In this document: positions 24,041 to 41,794 of the stretch, piece by piece
How the letters are laid out: the number at the start of each line of letters is the position of its first letter
Position numbering within the stretch: the stretch's first letter is position 1
Assembly (NCBI GenBank): GCA_003255065.1
Contig: QAOA01005184.1
Span: 186,001 to 250,000, forward strand
Origin: Cercis canadensis
Lineage: Eukaryota > Streptophyta > Magnoliopsida > Fabales > Fabaceae
DNA length: 64,000 bases
Direction: 5' to 3'
The notes under the pieces: generated by a model
What the model saw: only the letters and a program-made list of their open reading frames with translations
Database searches by the model: none
Told to the model about the DNA's origin: nothing
Position numbers and translations under genes: made by a program

Positions 24041-25261
24041 TTGGATGGCAGATCAGGAATGGCAACAATAGAAGTAAAAGTGAATCATGCATGATAAAAA
24101 TCTAACCAAAAAACAAAGCCAAAGTAAAGCAAAGTTCCTGAAAATTTTATCAATTCAATGGTCCTTGTATCCTCTCTATAATGCTTGCCATATAGAACGA
24201 TATGTTTTAGTACAATTTGGGCACTCATCTCCTATCAACAACAAATAACACTTAGTAGTGACACAGAAGATAGGAGTCATTTGATGAAAGGTAAGGCCAT
24301 AAAATGTATAAAAATACTGAGATGACTTCAATCATTAAAATAAACCCATACAAAGCAAGACTGATATGAAAAGTAGAATCCATAACAACTAAGAGAAATT
24401 TCGAAGATTGACAAACCCCAACAATCCTATACTATATATGAGCTAAAAGTATCAGAAGAGCAACAGAAAGTTGGAAAGTTTCTAGACTTATGAAATACAG
24501 ACTGTGTGACAGAGAGGATGAGAAAGGAGGACTTCAAATGTTCAGCAGTCAAATGAATTCCAATAAATTAATGTAACTAGCTATGCCATTACTAATAACT
24601 TGATCATTTGCTAACATCCTCGTTGTTTCGTATCTCTATTCATTCTACCTTCTAAATCTCTTCATGTAAGTTTGGATTTATTAAACTGAAGGATTTGTTT
24701 CTAACCTACAGTTGGCTAATGCATTAACAATCTGGATTTTCACAAAAGCTATAAATTAAAATGGCCTTCAGGTTTTCAGATCGCTGCCTTACGAGGTCTA
24801 ATGGAAATCTTCTTCGTTCGTGATTATTGCTTTTCATGCCATATGCTGGCCGTGGGATGTGAGGCCGTTGGTTGATACTAATTATCTAGTAATTCTATGT
24901 GCTACTTGTGCTTGTGTATGCTTTATATTTGAATTTCTTTATATATGTAGTCTGCACGGGCAGTGTTTTAATATTTTGTTGAGTGCTCATTCATTGTGAG
25001 ACTGAAATTTTCCTTTTGTTTGGGCATACTTTTTTCTCTTAATTTTTTTACCAGAAAGATCAGGTGACAATGATTACATATAGACCTTGTTTCTTTTGTT
25101 CAACTGTGAGCTGAGTTTCATGCCAAATGTAAGATTTTGAAGCTCAAATTGCCCATCATGTATTTTGGAATGATTCCCTTCAATGCATCTGAATGGGAGA
25201 TAGATTGAACTTATAAGACGATTGGGTGTTGGACATTAGCAGTGTTTGAGCTTCCTGGTAT
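24041..25261. other. Intergenic, nothing recognised
   Basis: No ORF with a recognisable family, no repeat partner in the window and no clear promoter. Confidence 0.4.
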
Positions 25262-25806
25262 GAAGAAGCCTACAAAACCATTTGTTCTCTCTGTAATGCT
25301 ACTACCTACGGGTGATCAAGTTTTATAAATGTTATTCCTTACATAACAAACATCTTACATGTTTTTGTGGTACCTGTTTGCAAGTTATATTTATATGGCA
25401 CGCTTATTATCTGACCAAGTTATCATTTGTTTGCTGTTTAAGCGGAGCCCTGTAACTGTAACTTCCTTCCCAGGTGTTGATTTCCATAGTGTTGGGTTGT
25501 CTGTGGTCTTAGTTGTCAATGTCTTGCCTATGGNGAAGAAGCCTATAAAACCATTTGTTCTGTCTGTAATGCTACCACCTACGGGTGATCAAGTTTTATA
25601 AATGTTATTCCTTACATAACAATCATCTTACATCTTTTTGTGGTACCTGTTTGCAAGTTATATTTATATGGCACGCTTATTATCTGACCAAGTTATCATT
25701 TGTTTGCTGTTTAAGCGGAGCCCTGTAACTGTAACTTCCTTCCCAGGTGTTGATTTCCATAGTGTTGGGTTGTCTGTGGTCTTAGTTGTCAATGTCTTGC
25801 CTATGG
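25262..25806 (+). repeat. Tandem copy around a single N (probable assembly overlap)
   Basis: The 272 bases 25262-25533 are repeated, with a few substitutions, at 25535-25806, separated by one N at 25534. The first copy ends and the second copy ends at the same word (GCCTATGG). This pattern recurs elsewhere in the window and fits two overlapping contig ends laid side by side. The sequence is noncoding as far as I can tell. Confidence 0.85.
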
Positions 25807-25859
25807 ACTGTGCTATTTGCGTGCCATTGCTTGGTTACATTTCTCAGTTTTCTTTTTAA

Positions 25860-27015
25860 TAATTAATTAACAATTGATATTTGCTTATTGGTGGGCTGAG
25901 AAAGAGCAATGAATGAGCTCGGAGAATGCTTTAAACTGCTAGGTGGAAAGCTAGGAGAAAATACTTTCCTTGGTTGTGGCAAGTTTGAAGTGGCCAATAT
26001 GTGGCTCTGATTTGCCTGTATAGCTGGTTCTACACGCCTGAGATGGCGGGAAGTTTCAGCATCAAAACTGATGCACACCCAACTTGGAAACAACCTTCCA
26101 TTTTCAGCTGAAGTGGACTCTGCAATTCAAATAGTCACAGACTGTAAGGTAACTGAAGAAGACGGATATAATATACTGTTAAATTCAAAATGCAGCACAA
26201 GGAGCTTGGAAACTTTCAAAGCTCCAATGTCACCACATCGAAGCCATATAAAACTTCAGGTATTCTAGTTCTTAACTTCTGCTGATAATGTTTAGGCAAT
26301 TTTTTAGCGGCGTGTTTCTGTTTTGAACTTCTATTAAGTTTAAAATCTGGCTGGGCACAACATCAGTACCTACTCCAAAGTTTAAGAAGCAAGAAGTTGA
26401 GGCTTGCATTATTAGAAAGAAGAGTAGAAAAGTTGCAGCAGCATCAGTCAAAAGTGTGCAGTGTGTTCAACTATATGAAGCATTTTGGTTAGAGCATAAT
26501 GTGGCTAATTCCCGTATTTTGAAGTATATTTCATTGAAACAGCAGCTGATTTAGGACAAAATTATGTGTTTGGCTTCTATTTGGTGCAAAGCAGATGGTC
26601 TTTTGAGGGAGTTTGCATTCCCTAACTGATATGCAGAGTGATTAAGCAGCTTTACTGCAACAATATTTTTCAGTTTCTTTGGTTTTTTCTTTTCCTATTT
26701 CTACCAAGGAGGATTTCTTATCCTTGTTTACTGTTGTAATTCTTCCTTCCTTTCCTTGATGAACTTCTTCTTAAATCCCGGAAAGAAAAAATGGAATTCT
26801 GTAGACTTTCCTCCTTACTTCATATTATTTCATCAATTGTTGTAATCCAACGGTTGGATTTATGAAATTCACAAATTTTGGAAGTTATTAAACAGCATAA
26901 TCTTACACCTAGTGTAAGTGGATCTTAATATATATATATATACAGCAGATAGGCCATCTATGTCAACCATTCTTGTCATGGTTGAAAGTGACACAAATGG
27001 CATTCATTGATGCAT
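25860..27015. other. Intergenic with one unassigned short frame
   Basis: A 65-residue frame at 26071-26268 ends just before a good splice donor (TTCAG|GTATTC) and could be an exon. It has no recognisable domain and no identifiable partner exons. The rest, including an AT dinucleotide run near 26930, shows nothing further. Confidence 0.3.
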
Positions 27016-27017
27016 AG

Positions 27018-27445
27018 AGACGGTTGAGCTTGCAGGATGTACATATGTGAACATATATCAGGTGATTGATTAAAAACTAAAAGCCATAGTCAAAATAAAA
27101 AATAAACTAATAAGACAAGTACTACATCAAGAGGAAAATAATTTACTTGTATTTGTTTGGAGATTTTCTTGATTAAAGTTTTTTGATCAAAGGCATTTTT
27201 CTATAAATACAACTCCAATTATTTAGAGGGGAAAGTGGAGGCTCATTGACTGCAAAAATGTAGAGGGGTATATTAACAACTATTTATCATTTTGGGGCAC
27301 TTTTAAATAAAATAATATGGGGCAAAATGACAAAATGGGTCACGCTACTTCTAAAACAATGTATTTTATTGAGTCCTATTACATTGGAATAGCAGGATCT
27401 ACTATCTTTCCGCGTCTTAAAATGTAGATAAATAATAAAATGACA
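27018..27445 (+). repeat. Dispersed repeat, copy 2 (partner at 15080)
   Basis: It starts AGACGGTTGAGCTTGCAGGA and follows the partner copy through GGGGAAAGTGGAGGCTCATT to about ACTATCTTTC. It is shorter than the 15 kb copy by internal indels. No coding capacity. Confidence 0.75.
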
Positions 27446-27534
27446 AAGCAGTCCCGCTACTTGACGAAGAACAGCTTCCTTGAAGTCTTGCTACATTTGA
27501 AATAGCAGGATTAAAAAAAAAAAAAAACAAACAG

Positions 27535-27606
27535 TGACTGAGAAGAGGAGAAGGAAGAGAGAGAAAGATAAGAGAAGAGATGAGAGAGTATAAGAAAGAG
27601 AGAGGT
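27535..27606 (+). repeat. GA-rich low-complexity tract
   Basis: About 70 bases of GAGA/GAAG sequence lie about 1 kb upstream of the CRK gene. It may be a simple repeat only; GAGA tracts can occur in plant promoters, but the distance makes a link speculative. Confidence 0.6.
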
Positions 27607-28559
27607 ATTTATATTCTTTGAAAACCAAAGAGAGTAATCACTACTCACTAGTATCAAAAAAGCTATTTAATGGCAACGTAAAAGGAGGAATAAGTGGTGT
27701 TTAATAAATAATTTATATTCTTTAAAAACTAACGAGAGTAATCACTACTCCTTAAACACAAAATTAACTAATTTTCCTATTCCCATAACTCCTAAATTCA
27801 ATTACATAAATTAGAGGAGTCAAACCCATTAATGTATAGTGCTACTGAAACGAACCAATGGATTTGCAAAAATACTTTGATTGCACAAGTGCTGCACCCA
27901 CTCAGTCACAAGTTTAATTCTAAGGTATAATAATTATATATATACAGTTCCAAAAATTGTATCTGCACTATTGTTCTAGGGAAATTTCAATCAAGTGCAC
28001 GAATGTTAATTCTACATTAACAATAAAGATTGGAATTTACACAAGTGAATAAATCAGTTAAGATTAATTATCAAGAAGAAGAAGAAATGAACAGTAGCGT
28101 GAAGGGGAGAAGGAGGGAGGTGGTTGGCGTTTATTAATTTCGTGCCGTTGGGTTTACAAAAGTGGACGCTGCAAAATGATTGACCTCTATTTTGTATTCA
28201 AATTTACACATTCAATGATTTGGATTTGGACCCTTCATGTCTTTTTCCCTTTGCTATTTCTCAACATTGGAATTTCCTCCCCTTCCTGGCCCACCTCAAC
28301 GTATGCACCAATGTAAGGTTAGTGCTATCTGAATATTCTAAAGCCTATAGAGGTTTTCAAATTTCCTGTTCTAAATGGTTAGAGAAATCACCCTTATTGT
28401 TTCTACCACTTTATGAATGAGACAATGCATCTACAAATCAAAAATTGGACAACCAAATTTGACAATTTGAAGCTATGAAACATTAAGACCTCTAAACTTG
28501 CACACACAAATCTCAAAGAAACTATTGTTGTACTGCTGAAGCACAATAATTGCAGCAGC

Positions 28560-33211
<4,652 letters not shown>

Positions 33212-33213
33212 NG

Positions 33214-33458
33214 CACTACAAGAAAAAGACAGTTTTCTAACGGAAAATTCCAACGGAAAAAAATACCGTTGGAATTTTCTAAAAATTCTAACGGAAATTC
33301 CAACGGAACAAATTTTGTTAAAATTCCAACGGTAATTCCAACGGAATTACATTACCGTTAGAATTTTCCGTCAGAATTACCGTTGGAAATGTCTAAATTT
33401 TTTATTTTGAAGAATTTCAACGGAATATTCCAACGGAATATACCGTTAGAATTTTTTC
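33214..33458 (+). mobile_element. CACTA transposon terminus with subterminal repeats
   Basis: It begins CACTACAAGAAAAA, the standard CACTA (En/Spm) end, and continues with at least seven copies of CCAACGG or its complement CCGTTGG, plus variants (TAACGG, CCGTTAG), in both orientations. Such subterminal arrays bind the transposase in this superfamily. The interior is cut by the N run at 33459-33540. The left flank is only one base after an N, so the 3-bp target duplication cannot be checked. Confidence 0.8.
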
Positions 33459-33540
33459 NNNNNNNNNNNNNNNNNNNNNNNNNNNNNNNNNNNNNNNNNN
33501 NNNNNNNNNNNNNNNNNNNNNNNNNNNNNNNNNNNNNNNN

Positions 33541-36500
33541 GCATGGCCACTGGTGCTGCGCCTGTCATCAGGACAGCCAGCCCAGTCTGAGTCCGAATAG
33601 GCCAGAAGTGGTAAAGAAAGAGAGGGGACTATGGTAAGACCATAAGAGAGGGTGCCTTTGAGATATTTGAGTAATCTCTTGGCAGCCTGCATATGAATAT
33701 CAGTAGGAGCACTCATGAACTGACAAAGCTTATTGACAGAAAATGCTATGTCAGGCCTAGTGATGGTGCAATATTGCAAGGCTCCTACTAGGCTTCGATA
33801 CAGAAGAGGTTGAGCCAAGAACTCACCATCAGTAAGGGACAGAACTTGAGAACTCACCATGGGAGTAGCAGCAGGTTTAGAATTCTCAAGGCCAGCTCTA
33901 TGCAGCAAATCAGTGATGTACTTGGCTTGAGACAGATGCAAAGACTTAGAGGTTCTAGTAACTTCAATACCCAAAAAATAATGAAGAGAGCCTAAATCCT
34001 TCAAGGCAAACTCAGAATTGAGAGAGTGAACCAGCTTCTGAAGAAACTGAAGGCTAGAACCTGTGAGAATTATGTCATCGACATACACCAGCAGGTAAAC
34101 CACCTCTGTAGATGAGTGAAAAGTAAAGAGAGAGTTGTCTGATACAGTGCATGTGAAACCCCACTGCACAAGAGTCAATTTTAGCTTTGTAAACCATGCT
34201 CTTGGAGCTTGCTTTAAACCATACAAAGCTTTCTTCAATCTGCACACATGGTGAGGAAAGCTGGAATCTTCAAAGCCTTGTGGTTGTCTCATGTAGACTT
34301 CTTCACTGAGATCACCATTTAGAAAGGCATTGTTGACATCAAGTTGTTGAATGGGCCAACCTTTGGAGAGAGCAATAGTAAGAACCACTCTAATGGTGGC
34401 TGGCTTCACCACAGGACTGAATGTCTCGAAGTAATCAATGCCATAGGTCTGAGTAAACCCCTGAGCAACTAACCTGGCTTTATACCTCTCAATAGTGCCA
34501 TCAGGATTGTGTTTAAGTTTGTAAACCCATCTGCAACCTACAATATTCTTATCAGCAGGACAGGGAACAAGATCCCATGTGTTAGTGGCTTGCAGGGCTT
34601 GAAATTCTCTGGTCATAGCATCAATCCAAGCAGGGACTTTGCTGGCCTGTCTATAAGTAGATGGTTCTGATTGAGACAAGGCATAGGCTGTGGTGTACAC
34701 CTTTGGCTTGAAAATCCCATTCTGACTTCTGGTGACCATTCTGGAAGGGACTGAAGCTGAAGAATGACCTATAGGTGCAGCTGGAGATCTAGGGACAGTA
34801 GGTAAGGTGATGGAGTCTGGAGAATCTGAAGAAACAAGTTCATCAGAATGAAATGAAGATTCTGCAGAGAGTTCAACAGAACCAGAAGAGATATTATCAG
34901 AGGAGGATATGGACCTGGCAGTAGGCCTAGGTAGAGATAAGGAAGCTGTAGATGGGATTATAACAGGAATACTTGAATCTAAAGATGAAGGAGGGATGGA
35001 AGACACTTGTGACTGAAATGGAAAAACAGATTCAGCAAACACAACATGTCTGGAGATGTAAATGCGTTTAGACTGCATATCAAGGCATAAAAATCCTTTA
35101 TGCTTAGTACTGTAACCTAAGAAACAGCAAGAGGTAGATCTAGGTTCTAACTTATGAGATCGATAAGGCCTCAAATAAGGAAAACACAGAGAGCCAAAAG
35201 TTTTATCCTGTGTCAAGTCAGGCCTTTTATGATAGAGTAGGTCATAGGGAGATTTATGCAATAACACAGCAGTGGGAAGTCTGTTGATGAGATATACTGC
35301 AGTTTGGAAGGCAAATGGCCAGTATTTTGTTGGAATACTAGCAGTAGTAAGCAAGGACAAACCAGTTTCAACCACATGCCTGTTTTTCCTCTCAACAATG
35401 CCATTCTGCTGAGGTGTATATGGACAAGAGAATCGATGCTCCATACCAAAATTCTTAATCAGTTGATCAAATGCAACAAACTCACCCCCAAAGTCAGTTT
35501 GAAGTGCCTTGATTTTGCAGTCAAACTGTCTCTCGACCATAGTTTGAAATCTTTGAAAAACCTCTAAGGTATCAGATTTAGATTTCAACAAATAAATCCA
35601 AGAAAACCTACTGTAATCATCAATCAATAACAAGAAATAGCAAGCCTCATTTACAGCACAGCAAGAGGGAGAACCCCATAAGTCAGCATGTATCAAATCA
35701 AATGGCTTTATTGCTCTAGTTGTTGACTTTACAAAGGGTAATCGATGGCTTTTGGCCAGCTGACAAGAACTGCAAACAGGTGTATTTTGGAAAGAAAAGC
35801 AAGGCAAATGACACTGAGTTCTAACCCTATTAACTACCTCAATAGCAGGGTGACCAAGTCTGTTATGCCATAATTCCAAATCAGAAATATTTTTATTTGG
35901 ACTCAAACTAAAAACTTGAAAAGCTGTAGCATCAACAGATTTATTTGAAGAAGTATGGGCAGGCATTTGAGAAGTCAGAACTTTGTACATTCCTTGATCA
36001 CTGATTCCTTGGAGCAGCACCTCGTGGGTTGTCTGATCCTTCACAAGAAAGCAAGATGAATGGAACTCTATATAAGCAGCATTATCTTGACATAATTTCT
36101 GGACACTAACCAAATTGGCAGAAATTCTAGGCACATGTAAAACATTTTTCATTAACAGGTGCCTCTTGGAGGTTGGAATGGATGTAATACCTGTATTATG
36201 CACAGGAAGGGATTTACCATTGCCCACAGTTACACCTTCTTCTCCATCAAATGGATTGTGGAGTGCCAGATTGCCCAAGTCAGCAGTCACATGGTGTGTA
36301 GCTCCAGTATCAAGGAACCAAGGTGTGTCATCTACAGCTCCAGCAGTAGCCATCAATGCTTGTGGCTCGTGAGACTGTGATGCATTTCCAGTGACTGTCT
36401 TTGGTTGAAAAGTGTTGTCAAACCTGTGCCAGCATTCAGAAGCTACATGGCCAGGCTTTTGACAAATCTGACATTGAGGTTTATAGCTATTATAACCAGG

Positions 36501-37770
36501 TCTGTTCTTTCTGAACTGAGTACCTTGGTTTGAGAAAGATCGATTTGATGTGTTGCCATTTCCAGATGGAAAGTTATGGCTACCACCTTGAGAAAATTTC
36601 TTCTTTCCTGCTCCTTGATTGTACATGGCAAGACTTCTTTGATTGTACATCGCAGCATTTGCCTGCATCAAGACTTGCTCCTCCACAGATTTCTGTCTCT
36701 CTAGTCTCCCTTCAAACGTAAGAAGATGACTTTGAAGAGTTTCAACAGAAATTGATTCAAAACTAAGAGGTGCAGCCACTGGATTATACTCAGGCCCTAA
36801 TCCACTCAAGATTGCCATGACCTGATCTTCTTGAGAGACATTCTCTCCTATAGCTCTCAAATTATCACAGAAATTTCTGATTTTCAGAATGTAATCCCAA
36901 ATTCCAAGATTACCTTTACGTGTTGTCTGTAGCTTAAGCTTTAACTCCATGATCCTGGCTCTTGATGAGCAAGCAAAGCTATCAGCCAAGGATTTCCAGA
37001 TATCAACTGCAGTGTTGTAAGACATGATTTGAGCCAGAATTTGCTCTGTTAAAGAAGCATAAATCCAACTCATAACCAATCGATTCTGTCTCTGCCAGAG
37101 AGTATACTCATGATTCAACATTAAAACTCCAGTAGCAGCTTCAGGATTTTGAACAAACTTCTCTGGACAAGGCCTGGAACCATCAAGAACAGCTTCATAT
37201 CCGTTTGCAATTACAATATTCAGAAGCTGATTTCTCCAAATAAGGTAATTACTCCGGTCAAGTTTGATAGTCAGAGATTGACCAAACATTGGAAGTGCAG
37301 AATTCCCAGATTCGTGCAATGAAGACACAGAAGATGAACTGCGTTCTGCCATTAGAAAAGCTCTGATACCATGTAAGAATCAGCAGAAGGAAGAGAATGA
37401 TTCTTGAGCAAGTGTAGCAGAAACATCTACCTGAAGCATAAACCAGAAAACTACTAGAAAAGAAGAATATGAACACTCTTGTATGAGCAAGAAGAAAGAA
37501 AGAAAATATGATGAAGTGCTCTTGATCTGAATCTAGATCAGAGACAAATGAATATTGAATTGATTAATTAGTTTCAATTACATGGACATATATATAAGAC
37601 AAAAGGCTTCCTTTAGAAGCTTTACAGACTTTTATAACTGAATCAGTTAATAACTAACTGATACTAACTTGCCAGCTAATACTCCTAACAACTTGAACAC
37701 GTCAGCATGGTGACTCAGCATGAGGACCACGTGCTACCCTCCATCATCTGAGGCCTTCTTATGTTTAACA
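33541..37770 (-). mobile_element. Copia LTR retrotransposon, antisense, 3' end in gap
   Basis: The minus-strand element has a 5' LTR at 37372-37770 (399 bp, TGTTAAACAT...GATTCTTACA), a primer site (complement GCTCTGATACCA) just inside it, and one long polyprotein frame from 37352 down to the gap. Parts: GAG with zinc knuckle (CQICQKPGHVASEC), protease (WFLDTGATHHVT), pre-integrase (WHNRLGHPA), integrase, RT (YVDDIILTG) and the start of RNase H. The visible frame looks whole. The 3' part and 3' LTR fall in or beyond the N run, so age cannot be estimated from LTR divergence. The protein is close to that of the 5.6-12.4 kb copy and appears to belong to the same Copia lineage. Confidence 0.92.
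37372..37770 (-). repeat. 5' LTR of the 33.5-37.8 kb Copia element
   Basis: It is bounded by TGTAAGAATC at 37372 and TTTAACA at 37770, next to the primer site. GTATC follows and would be one half of the target duplication; the other half is not visible. Confidence 0.85.
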
Positions 37771-38246
37771 GTATCAAACCTAGCAGCAATGTTGTGCTCA
37801 GTTTCCAGTGGCATTACCGAGCTTATAATGATTAGCTTTCCATTTTAAGAAGTGTATCACACTTCTACCCAAAGCACAATGCGTAGCCAACAGCTTGCTT
37901 CCCTTAAAAATGTTTGCTTCAAAATGGCCGAGGGAGCTAAGCATTTAAAGGTGTTCAACTCCACATGCTGCATTAATATCATGCCAATTTCTTCTCCATT
38001 ACAATGCTGGTCTAATGCATAGGCTATGGCTTAAAGACTGCAAAATGGGATGAATTTCAAAGGCAACTTAATGCCACCGGACCAACTATCTCATCCAAAG
38101 TAAAATGGATAGTTGGCACTTGGCAGATGTAAACTCCCAAAGGCAATATGCAGCTTTTCACTAAAGTGCACTTGCCTAGTAAGGCTAAGGCAATTTTACT
38201 TGGCCTTTGATCTTGCCAAAGTAGCCATGATTTTTTTCTTGTAGTG
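37771..38246 (-). mobile_element. CACTA terminus upstream of the EF1-alpha block
   Basis: The segment ends TTTTTTTCTTGTAGTG at 38246, the reverse complement of a CACTA start. Its subterminal words are TTGGC/GCCAA (for example AGTTGGCACTTGGCAG), unlike the CCAACGG repeats of the end at 33214. It may be the other end of that element or, more likely, the end of a different one. The Copia element at 33.5-37.8 kb lies directly against it. Confidence 0.65.
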
Positions 38247-38256
38247 CATCAATGGC

Positions 38257-40895
38257 CAAAGGCCATGCTAGTTTGTGTGAAGGTACATGGAGAATGATAC
38301 ACCATTAATTAAATTCAAGCCACATTAACAAGAGCAACAAGCAAGATGAAATAGAATTCGATCCACTTAGGAAGCTGCACAAGGGTTCTTGGTTGGTAGA
38401 TAGCTGAGAAACTATCTCAATTCTCAAATGGTGAGGTATTAGTAGTTTGTGAGTAGTGTGTGGCGATGCATTGATTTGGTTGAAGTTTGTCCAATAGGTG
38501 TAGTCATAACGGTAGGAAAAATGGAAAGGTAGTTGGAAGGTTGAGAAATAGTTGATTTGGTAAAATAGTGCAGTTGAAAGATGAGAAATGTTATATCTAC
38601 CACAACATTCCTCATCACAATATATCTAAGCCTTCTAAGTAGATATAGCTGTTTATTTGTGATCCAGAATTGTTGTAGTAAGAAATGACAAAGAATGTTG
38701 TGGTGGATGTAACACTTCTCTTGAAGGAAAGCTTTTGTATTTAAAGAGGATAGTCTGAGGGAGAATTTGTCATGTGGGCCTGTAAGCGTGTGGCATAATA
38801 TATTTAGATAAGTATCAACTTTACTCAAAACCTTAAGCTCTTAAGTCTTTGTCTAATCCGAATATTATATACACACTCACACCATTCACATGTGCACCTT
38901 TTCATATGTGAGTATTCATAATTTCCTTAACCATGGGCTCTAATACCAATTATTAGGAAGAATTCGTCATTTGGGCCCGTGAACGTGTGTTATAACATAC
39001 TTGAATAAGCACTAACTTGACCCAAAAGCTTAATCTCTTGAGTCTTAGGCAAATCCAAGTATTATATGTCACACTCTTTCATCTTTTATACTTAATGTGT
39101 GACTTCTTTACTTTATATTATTTAACAACTCACCACTCACATATACATTCTTAACAGAAAGTTGATGGAATTTTCGGCTTCATCTTAACTTTCTTACTAC
39201 GTGCATAGAACTTCTTTTAGTAAAAGAAAACATTTATATTAATCAAAAAAGAGATACAAAACAAGTCATCTCTTATAGCTTCCACCGGGGATCGAGATAG
39301 CAAGTGTAAAATATCATACACAAAAAAGATTTTTATGAGAAGAGTGGTTCGCTAAAGCAAGATGTAGATCAATGGCTTGAGTTGGAGGCCTTAGGATTCC
39401 GTTGGCAACGTATCTCACATGTGCCTTGCCTTTGATTTTGGCATAGCCTAGCCAACTTCTAAATTTTTAATTTTAAAAAAAAAAAAAAAGTAAAATTAAA
39501 ATTAAAATATTTAGTTTTTTGGCCTTGATATATTATATTATTAGTTATTTTTTCATGTGGAGTTTAGACAAGACTGCACTCATTCTGCCTTCTACTCGTC
39601 CTTGGACTCCTTACTGACGCCGCCAAGAGTCAAAGCCACCACTACTCACATCTAGTTGTCACCGGCAATGGCTTCTCACTTGGAAGCAGAAGCAAAATCC
39701 CCCTCCCTTTTTGCAATAAGTTTTGCAGTAAATAGTTTTACATCATTATTGTTAGATATAAAATTATTAATAAGTTTTCACCTAACAATTTAAGTTTTTA
39801 GATTAAATCGATTCTTAACATAGTATTAAGGTCTTTTTAATTAAACGATCAAAAGATCAAATCTTTTCACTTTATCAATTAAATTAAATTTTAACATAAG
39901 ATATAAATGAATATGTGTTTTGTCCATATTTCAAATATAAATAACTTTTGCATGCAGATACGTATTATATATAAAATTATTTATAAATTTTCACTAAATA
40001 ATTTAAAATTTTAAATTAAATCAATTTTTAACAACACCAGAAAAATTGAAGGAACCTGCAAAGGCAGCTGGCAATAGCTTTCATGCATGTTACAACTATA
40101 GAATGCAGTTATGAGAATCTGCTATCGGCCCCAAGTGACCAGACATGTTGCAACACAGTTAAACAACATGATATCCCGCAAAATTCCTTGGACAATGACT
40201 TGTTCTTTAATTTGGTTCTGCATCTTTAATTAGTATCAAATTATGGGCCTAACCCATTTACAAGCCCAAAAAAGGAACTGGTTACAATTCAAGCTTTTTC
40301 GGCCTAACCCAGTTTTGGGCTGGCTCGTTAGGGCTGCAGGCTTGCTCAATTATTTATTTATTTAGATATTTTTAATTTTTTTTATTGTTCTTACTTTTTA
40401 ATCTATTTTAAAAAATTTAATTCTATTTTATTNTTATTTATTTTTATTGTTCTTACTTTTTAATCTATTTTAAAAAATTTAATTCTATTTTATTTTAAAA
40501 ATAATAAAGAAATAAAATAAGATAGTCTCATTTGCCATTAGGACCTTATAAGATCTGGGTAGCGCTGGCTAAATTTGGCCCATCTAAAAATCAGGCCTTT
40601 TGGGCTGGACCCGGCGATTTGGCACAGCCAGAGATAAGAATAGAATAGACAAATTTGTATGTGGCGGGAAAATGAATATCACTACTAAAACGACGTCGTA
40701 ATCTTTTCCATCGCTTAGTGACGAAGCGACATAAGGTTATAACAGGGAACACAAATAAAAACCAAGGGCATTTTGGAATTCGAAAAGTTGCTGCTGTGGT
40801 ATAAAATGCCTCAAACCCTAACACTTGCTACAGCTCTGCTAATTTTTTGTGTTGCTTAGTCTCTGTACTGCGGCTGAGGGTTCTGAATAAGGAAT
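38257..40895 (+). repeat. Segmental duplicate of the EF1-alpha upstream region (copy 2)
   Basis: Starts CAAAGGCCATGCTAG at 38257 and matches 12437-15063. This copy is continuous with the EF1-alpha gene, so it is taken as the parental context. It carries the same TRIM-like inserts. A single N at 40433 is flanked by about 60 bp of repeated text, probably an assembly overlap. Confidence 0.92.
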
Positions 40896-40912
40896 CTTCC
40901 TTTCTCCTAAGG
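40240..40912 (+). promoter_or_regulatory. EF1-alpha promoter and 5' leader exon
   Basis: Site II-like words (ATGGGCCTAACCCATT) lie near 40244, a tef-box-like AAGGGCATTTTGGAA near 40764, a TATA box (TGGTATAAAATGCC) at 40797 and a telo-box AAACCCTAA at 40813-40821. These are established elements of highly expressed plant EF1-alpha promoters. The leader exon probably starts about 40830 and ends near 40912 at AAG|GTGTAG; an 870-bp leader intron follows, ending TTCCAG at 41784. Confidence 0.75.
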
Positions 40913-41794
40913 TGTAGTCTGTGTTCTATATCGCTTCCTTTTAAGCCGATTAGATTGTTTCTTCTTTTGTTATTCGTGTGTAGGATGATGATATCTTATT
41001 AGATTCTATTCTGTTTTTGTCTGGGGAATTTGTTTGAAGGGTGCTGGCTGATATTGGTAATTCAATTTGTGCTTTTGAGCTATAATTGATCTAGTATTTG
41101 TAATTAATTCGATTCTTGCTCGTTTGTTTTTTGTATTTTAATCTGTCGATTGTAGATGCCGATCTGATACTTTTAGGTTGAAATTTTGGGATATCCTTGT
41201 AGATGTTATAGATTTATGATATCCTGACTGGGTAATTCTGGATCTGTGATGTTGTTAAAGGAATTTATTTGGGTGAATTAATTATGGGTTGATTGTTTTG
41301 TAGTTCGGTTAAGCCTTATCTGTATATATCTTAGTCTACTACATGTTTGGTTGAGGTTAAGTAATACATGATTTAGGATTAGTCTTTGTTCATTGATTTG
41401 ATTAAGAAACTAGTCATTCATCTCCTAGTATTTGTGGTAGTCTTAATTCATAGTCTACAACATGTTGATTGATATTCTTATGTAAGACATGATTAAAGGT
41501 TGGTCTTTGTTCATTGGTTTGATTAAGAAATTAGTTTTTCATCTCTTAGTATTTGTGATCATCTTAATTCGTAGGATTGTAGTTTTACTTGCACATAGAA
41601 ACTTGTTGAAGTTTGATTTGATTTATCTGCTTGTCAAACAAAATCTTGAGATGAGTTTCACCGTTTGCAAGTAATACTTTATAGTATCAACTTAATATGT
41701 TAATTCTGCTTGTAAGCTAATATACCTATTATTGTTGTCAGAGTTGTTTTATCGCTTTTCCTTGACCTTTTTCATTGGTTCCAGCTAGGACATC

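Noticed and set aside
33214-38246. One CACTA transposon spanning from 33.2 to 38.2 kb with the Copia element nested in it
   Set aside because: The two ends have different subterminal repeat words, an N gap intervenes and no target duplication can be checked. The ends are kept as separate features.
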